DNA of 64,000 bases. It comes from Branchiostoma belcheri. Taxonomy: Eukaryota; Chordata; Leptocardii; Amphioxiformes; Branchiostomatidae. How positions within the stretch are numbered: position 1 is the stretch's first letter; each line of letters starts with the position of its first letter. This document shows positions 58,569 to 64,000 of this stretch, in pieces. The stretch spans positions 11,396,271-11,460,270 of the forward strand of contig NW_017802379.1 in the NCBI RefSeq assembly GCF_001625305.1, given 5' to 3'. The position numbers and the translations under genes were made by a program. The notes beneath the pieces are model-generated. The model saw only the letters and a program-made list of their open reading frames with translations. It did no database searches and was not told the origin of the DNA.

Positions 58569-58704
58569 TGTTGACAAGTGATGAACTAGAAGAGAAACAG
58601 GTTGTTGTTAGAAATGTAGAAATCTGTTCGGAAGCAAATGCAGCAAATCACCACATCGCCCATACCAACAAATGACCTGCCCCCCTCCCCACAGACAGTC
58701 CTGT

Positions 58705-58920
58705 CCAAAAAAAATCAATCAATCAATCAATAAATCAATCATTAATCATCTTTATTGCTCAGCAACTGTAGCTGGTACAATGTATGGCAAAGAAAAAAAC
58801 AACGGTACATACGCAGACTAATACTAAAATATAATTCTAACGAGCTAGTCCATAATGATATTAATTTAAAACCTAATCTATTGTGTTTTCTTAGGAAGAG
58901 TATTATTACATGCTGTAACA
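58705..58920 (-). mobile_element. Retrotransposon 3' fragment with CAAT tail, copy C
   Basis: Same insertion as 53556-53750 in copy B, including the tail and flanks, showing that B and C share a more recent common ancestor than either does with A. Confidence 0.75.
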
Positions 58921-59297
58921 ATAATTCAGGGGATATATCAGCTATTTACAATATGGTTTCGCTTTTGTAGTGATTTAAATATGAATTTTCCAACGTGCAC
59001 TGATTTGTGAGTAGGACATGAAAGGAACATATTAAAGATATCTGATTTTGAGTGAGGTAGCGTAACATTAGTTTTGGAAGCTATGGATTGCATCAGCTTT
59101 TGTCTGCATGGATACATTGAATTATTCGTTGTGTGGAGCAGCCATGATTAAACTTCTGGACTGGTGAAGCAACTGCAATAAGCTGTAGGAGTGAACATAT
59201 TTTTCAACTGCTACTTTTGAAAATGTTTTCTAGCAACTAAGAAATCATATTCTCTTTAAACAGTTTCGGAAATTTACAGGGGAAAACATACAGCCAA

Positions 59298-60206
59298 CTA
59301 GAGTTCCATGATCTCATACCTTCGCCAAATGATGTTAGACTTTATGAATAAGAAATATACTAATCACCCTGATTATGCAAATAGGATCCTCAATTGCATG
59401 AATTACATCAATCTGTTGATGATATTCTCCACCAAAAGACAGTCTTATCTTAACAAAGAATGCCATTTTCTCATAAATTATGCGAATGTGGTCCTTATTT
59501 GAATAAGTTATGTTTAATTATGTTCACCTTCACTTAACTTTTAAACACCCCAAGTATGAAATTCCAGGCAGTTACCACTACGCAATTATAACATTTTCTC
59601 ATTAATTATGCAAATTTAGTCTTCATTTGCATAATCAATATTTGCCTGTGTTTCTCTCGTTCTAAATAACATATGTTACAAGCTTGAACTTCCTATCATG
59701 GAATGCAGCTGATTTATAGAATTTCCTCATTAATTATGCAAATTACATCAATATTTGCATAATTGTAATATCAATATGTCAAGCATCACTTAAGCTACCT
59801 AAATACCAAAAATCACGATGATCCATCAATCGGTTCTTGAGTTATCCTCTTTTAAATATTTGTCCTTTAAACCCCCCTGCAGTTCTAGAGCAAGCAACTA
59901 GGGGGCCCAAACTCAGGTCACTTCTTCCCCAGCACAAGTGCTACCTACCATCCAAATTTCATCACCATAGCATGTCTGGATCTTGAGATATCAAAACCGG
60001 AAGTTCAGCTGCAGTACCATAACAAGCCGCTAGGGGGTCCAAAATCTAATCATTTTGAGGTCTCATCAAGACCTAGCCATCTACCAAGTATCAAGACAAT
60101 CCATTAAGTCCTTCTCAAGTTATCGTGTTGACAGACAGACAGACAGACAGACAGACACACACACATACACGAACGCCCCTGAAAACATAACCTTCTTGGC
60201 GAAGGT
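59298..60206 (-). mobile_element. Non-autonomous Helitron/Helentron-like element, copy 2
   Basis: 909 bp from CTAGAGTTCC to GGCGAAGGT, flanked by AA on both sides (TT on the element's own strand). The homologous site in copy B (54131-54140, CAGCCAATGAATC) is empty. Contains a GACA run near 60132 and the same internal motifs as 15625-16525. It accounts for most of the extra length of the C-D interval. Confidence 0.75.
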
Positions 60207-60865
60207 AATGAATCTAAGCTGTTACTAAGTCTATATGGTTTGGTTTAGTGTAAACAACTGCCACCGTCATTCGCAGCTAAAATTTTACACAGAGTAGTTG
60301 TAATATTAATACAAGTCCCTTGTTTAAAATATTCTGTATCATTTCTAGCCCATCAGATTTTGACAAAAACTAAAGAAATATATCTCAACGACCAAAAAGA
60401 CACAAAGATATTTGCATCGAATGTCAGCGTTATGTTTTAGTCCTAGAAATATTATATTGAGTGTAGTTAATAGCATGTCGCTGGCTTGGCTCAAGGATCT
60501 AAAGCAAGTCATCATTGCGCCTCAGGTCCTACCTAATGAAATAAAGAGTAAAAAGGACCCCGTGGTTTACAGAAAATCATCTGTAGCTCGGAATACAAAA
60601 TGCCCTGCGGGGGCTGCAACAAAGAATTAGGTCTTCTCTTTTTTTGCTATAGTGGTATTATAATTCGCATGTTTATATATCATATGTTCCCAACATCATA
60701 TGCTCCCAAATGTTACCTGTACCGATAGTTTTATCCGCCTGTGATTTAGTTAACTCAAACAAGATTTTGTTACCATCGGAATGAAACCCAATGATTTACG
60801 TCTCTTCAAATCTGCTGAAAAACCTGCCATATGTTACACGTTTCTCTATGTTTCTTGTCATTGTA

Positions 60866-61145
60866 ACAGCACATAATAAGAAAAATACAAGACTGTGATG
60901 ACGACGCACTCAAGTTAATACACTTATATAAGTGCCGCCATCTAACAGAAAAAAATTAACAAATACATAATACTACATGGAAGTTACGCACAAATATAAA
61001 CAAGCAAACAATAGAAATCAGACAATATGACTTAAATAATGCGCTGTCCCATCCCCCTTTCCCGTGATATGTCAAGAAGAACTCAAGTGAAATATGGTAA
61101 AGGTCGAAACGGTTAATCAAAATATACAATTTTTTGGTAGTGTTA
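60866..61145 (-). mobile_element. Retrotransposon 3' fragment in intron 1, copy C
   Basis: Counterpart of 54797-55080, nearly identical over its whole length. Confidence 0.6.
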
Positions 61146-61263
61146 TTGGTGAAAACACGCCTAAAATTATGCGTTTGTCCGTCAGTTACGTACACGTTTT
61201 ACCCATGTCATATATACACAATGCTTATATACAGCATTCTAAAGCAATAAGTCCTGCTCTTAC

Positions 61264-61470
61264 CTGTTGAATAGCAGAGTTTGTGGGATAAAATTGGCCC
61301 GGTGATGAGCTGGCGTAGTCGGCTGCACGCAACAACACACCGCGAACGCTACAACAGGAAGGGAATTATGAGGAAGGACGCCGATCCTCTACCTTCTTAC
61401 ATCACCATGGCAACAGCGGTCTCTTCTGGTGCCGCCCAGGAGACAATGACATCATATACCTCATTTGCAT
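61264..61470 (-). promoter_or_regulatory. Promoter and untranslated first exon, copy C
   Basis: Donor CAACAG|GTAAGA at 61263; X-box-like GTTGCCATGGTGA conserved at about 61410. The TATA-like GATATAGAG of copies A and B reads GATGTAAGAAG here, and the CRE-like site is changed, so this promoter may differ in strength. Confidence 0.5.
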
Positions 61471-61791
61471 AAGCATCTCAGAAAGATGTAGAAATTCAAT
61501 TGACGTGCGTTATTTATTCCCCGTGCCGTTAGCAATAGGTTGTCAGCATTACAGTGTATCGTTCTTCTTTTAAAGCAGGATAGGATGGATTGTTGCTAAA
61601 AATTCTTGCTCAAAATTAATCAATAATTTATCAAATCTTGAATTTTAATTTACCCCAATTTGGAATCGTTAAAAGCATACGGATGTCGTTGTTGGTGGAA
61701 GTGACATTCGCGTTGTTAGATATTTCTTAACTTTATTTTTATCAATTTCTATGTTGTTATGTTTTGTGTGGTCCACTATTTAAATGTGTTT

Positions 61792-61877
61792 TCTTTTTGC
61801 TGTATGTACATCTCTTAGATAAACGAATAAATAAAAAAAATAAAAAAATAAAAAATAAAAATAAAAAAATAAAAAAA
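61792..61877 (+). mobile_element. Short retroposed insertion with A-rich tail
   Basis: 86 bp ending in AATAAAAAAATAAAAA-type sequence, flanked by the 14-bp direct repeat ATTTAAATGTGTTT (61778-61791 and 61878-61891). The site is empty at 49575 and 55712. Confidence 0.88.
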
Positions 61878-62568
61878 ATTTAAATGTGTTTGTGAAGGTA
61901 AGATGTACTCGCCAAGCTACACATCAAATTAATCATGGATCTTAATGATATTTGGTAGGCGTGCAGCTGTTATAAAACAAATTTGAAGGTCAAAATGGTT
62001 ATCCTATGACGTCCCTACGTTGCTGCAGAGAGTTGTGTATTTTTGAGTTTTTGTTTGTAGACAACATAACTTGAGAAAACGAGGAAGAGTTTTATGGGTA
62101 TTCATAGGTACATGACAGGTAAAAGTAGAGTTTAGCAATGGGCCTCCTAGCGCCTTTTAAGGTATTGCAGCGTAACATTATGGCTAGGGCAGAACTTACT
62201 CAGTGGGTTTCATGTGTGCCCTTATATATGACATATTTGTACATGCTTTTGTGAAAGCTACTTACCTACTTGTAGTAATTTCTTTGAAATGCTAGAAGGT
62301 GTTCTTTCCTAAAATAAGACTGAGTACAGAATATGTATAATGTACTATTAAATACAGTCGTCAATGTTAATAGTATTTGGAGATGACATGAGATCGTTGA
62401 ACTCTAGCTAATATTGAAAGGCTGTGTGTAATTGCTTACACCGCCTTTCACCTTAGACAGGGAATCTGTCTTTTTATTGCCGATGGCTGTCTGGTATATG
62501 TCTGCCAATATGGAAAATTCATAAAAATAAATATACAATCAAAGCATTTTGAGGCCACATGTATATTA

Positions 62569-62574
62569 TTTATT
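62569..62574 (-). promoter_or_regulatory. Polyadenylation signal, copy D
   Basis: AATAAA on the minus strand, context AATAAATAATATACATGTGG; about 1 kb after the stop codon of copy D. Confidence 0.6.
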
Positions 62575-63527
62575 TGTATTGAATAACATCAAATAATCCA
62601 CACTGTGTAACCACGTACACTGATTTACAACAAAATATTGCAATCATCATTATCGACGTCGCTACCATGTTTCAAAGATGCCGACCACAACAAACTATTT
62701 TCTATCTTCTTCGGGTCAGCACTTGCCTGCAACCTTCCCTAAACTCTGTCCTCTACATCCTCAAAGCCTCATCTCCTTCTGTGACAATATACAATACACT
62801 GTTTTACAAGGCAAATACAGTATGCTTTCTCAGCCAGGTTGACACTTTAGTAATAAAAATGACACTCTTTTTGATAGTTACAACTGACAGAAATAAGACT
62901 GACAAAATATTTGAACTGTTTTCGATGGATAACATTCCATGTTACCGTGTTGATTATGCTCTGTATGATGTTTCTTTGTTTTCCTATGCTTTCCCTTTGA
63001 AGCTTTTACTGCTAATTTCACAAATATAGTTTTTGAAAATACTCCGTGTGCTCTCGTTATTTTGACAATATTAAAATACTTTTTCGACAATCTATTTACG
63101 TATACAGAACGGATTTTTACGTTACGTTATCTGCGTACATGTATTCTGTGGATGCCGTGATCTGATTTCTTGACACTCTATTCATGAATTTCACTCTCCC
63201 TATAATGCCTAGTAAAGATCACGGATATGGATGGGATATGACGTAAGAACTGCGACCTTGCGAGTAGGAGAGTCTTCGGTAGAAGGTAGAACGATAGAAG
63301 GTACGTCAATTTCTCTAATCCAGCAAAAATGCTATCACGGCATACTAGAAAAAAATCAAATCAATAGTTGACCAGTTTATCAATAGTAACTTTTTGGAAA
63401 TATTACGTCGAGGAAGGCGGATGGGGGATCTTACGTCATATCCGTGATCTTTACTAGGTATTATGGGAAGTGTGAAATTCATGAATTGATTCGTGCCTGG
63501 ACGTCTTCGTCTTATGGAGAAGACTAC

Positions 63528-63650
63528 TTAGTTCCCTTTCTCGGAATCCGCGTAGGGGTACGACTTCACATCCACATAGAGCGCGAGCATGGTGGTGAGA
63601 AAAGATCCCACCGCGTACAGCATCAATATCCAGAAGACACCCGGAGCCTT
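63528..63650 (-). CDS. Two-membrane-segment small protein, tandem copy D (last exon only)
   Basis: Acceptor CTTTCAG, then KAPGVFWILMLYAVGSFLTT, MLALYVDVKSYPYADSEKGN and TAA. The upstream coding exon and promoter lie beyond the window end. The exon is intact and closest to copies B and C. Confidence 0.78.
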   Translation of the reverse strand, partial: KAPGVFWILMLYAVGSFLTTMLALYVDVKSYPYADSEKGN

Positions 63651-64000
63651 CTGAAAGAGCAGAAAACAACGAGTTAACATTTTGCAAAACAACAACATCA
63701 AAGCTACGTTTCCCCTGCCTTTGGTAATACGTTCCTCAATACAGTTTGACACAGAGAAACACACACAAAAAACTGTCGGGAACAATGCCAAATGCAAAAT
63801 AAAACATGTCATGTAGATGTATTGTTATCTAAGAGAGAATGTACAGTAACATAGGAGGGGGCTGCTTGTTGAAGTCTTCTGTATATAGGACCCAGCACTG
63901 TCAACCCATGCACAACACGAGCCCACCATGTTTTCCTCTGTAGTACTCTTAGAAAAGAAGAAAGAAATTAACACCTCTCGGTGGCAAATGTGCAGATGTT

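Overview
This window is animal genomic DNA: genes with small exons, canonical GT-AG introns, extracellular mosaic domains, and interspersed retrotransposon and foldback repeats. The mix of a Kunitz protein, a Death-domain gene, heavily shuffled extracellular domains and tRNA-derived SINEs suggests an invertebrate deuterostome. My best guess is a cephalochordate (amphioxus); this is inferred from style, with no database search.

Layout. 1-6.7 kb: non-coding, repeats only. 6.7-9.4 kb (minus): a secreted two-Kunitz-domain gene followed by a 51-bp minisatellite. 9.4-17.3 kb: repeats, including a ~2-kb block also found at 2.6-4.6 kb, two LINE remnants and a Helitron-like element. 17.3-22.1 kb (plus): a Death-domain gene with basic, probably nuclear, linker exons and a Cys/His C-terminal module; one exon carries a frameshift. 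23.65-24.0 kb: two possible terminal exons of an unrecognised gene. 25.6-42.5 kb (plus): a 17-exon gene whose exons join to exactly 2937 nt (978 codons plus stop). 46-64 kb (minus): a tandem array of at least four copies of a small gene of two coding exons, each encoding a ~100-residue protein with two membrane segments.

The most interesting object is the 25.6-42.5 kb gene. It joins a signal peptide, two CUB domains, an LDL-receptor class A module, a Frizzled cysteine-rich domain, a kringle and a sushi domain to a complete Cys-loop ligand-gated channel (ligand-binding domain, Cys-loop, M1-M4) of nicotinic-receptor type. CUB-CUB-LDLa is the extracellular layout of NETO auxiliary subunits, Frizzled-kringle that of ROR and some MuSK kinases, and CUB, LDLa and sushi modules occur in nematode receptor-clustering proteins (LEV-10, LEV-9). 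The gene therefore looks like a channel fused to modules that elsewhere act in trans on synaptic receptors. Several agonist-box residues are missing although the pore keeps cation-type features.

Mobile DNA fills the introns and intergenic space: TTAA-flanked piggyBac-like non-autonomous elements, GGCCA-ended MITEs, foldbacks, a 3-kb LINE with an 850-codon ORF inside the receptor gene, and tRNA-derived SINEs. Several insertions have visible target duplications or empty sites in a paralogous copy, so their boundaries are exact. Exon boundaries were assigned by hand from splice signals, phase and domain continuity; there is no transcript evidence.
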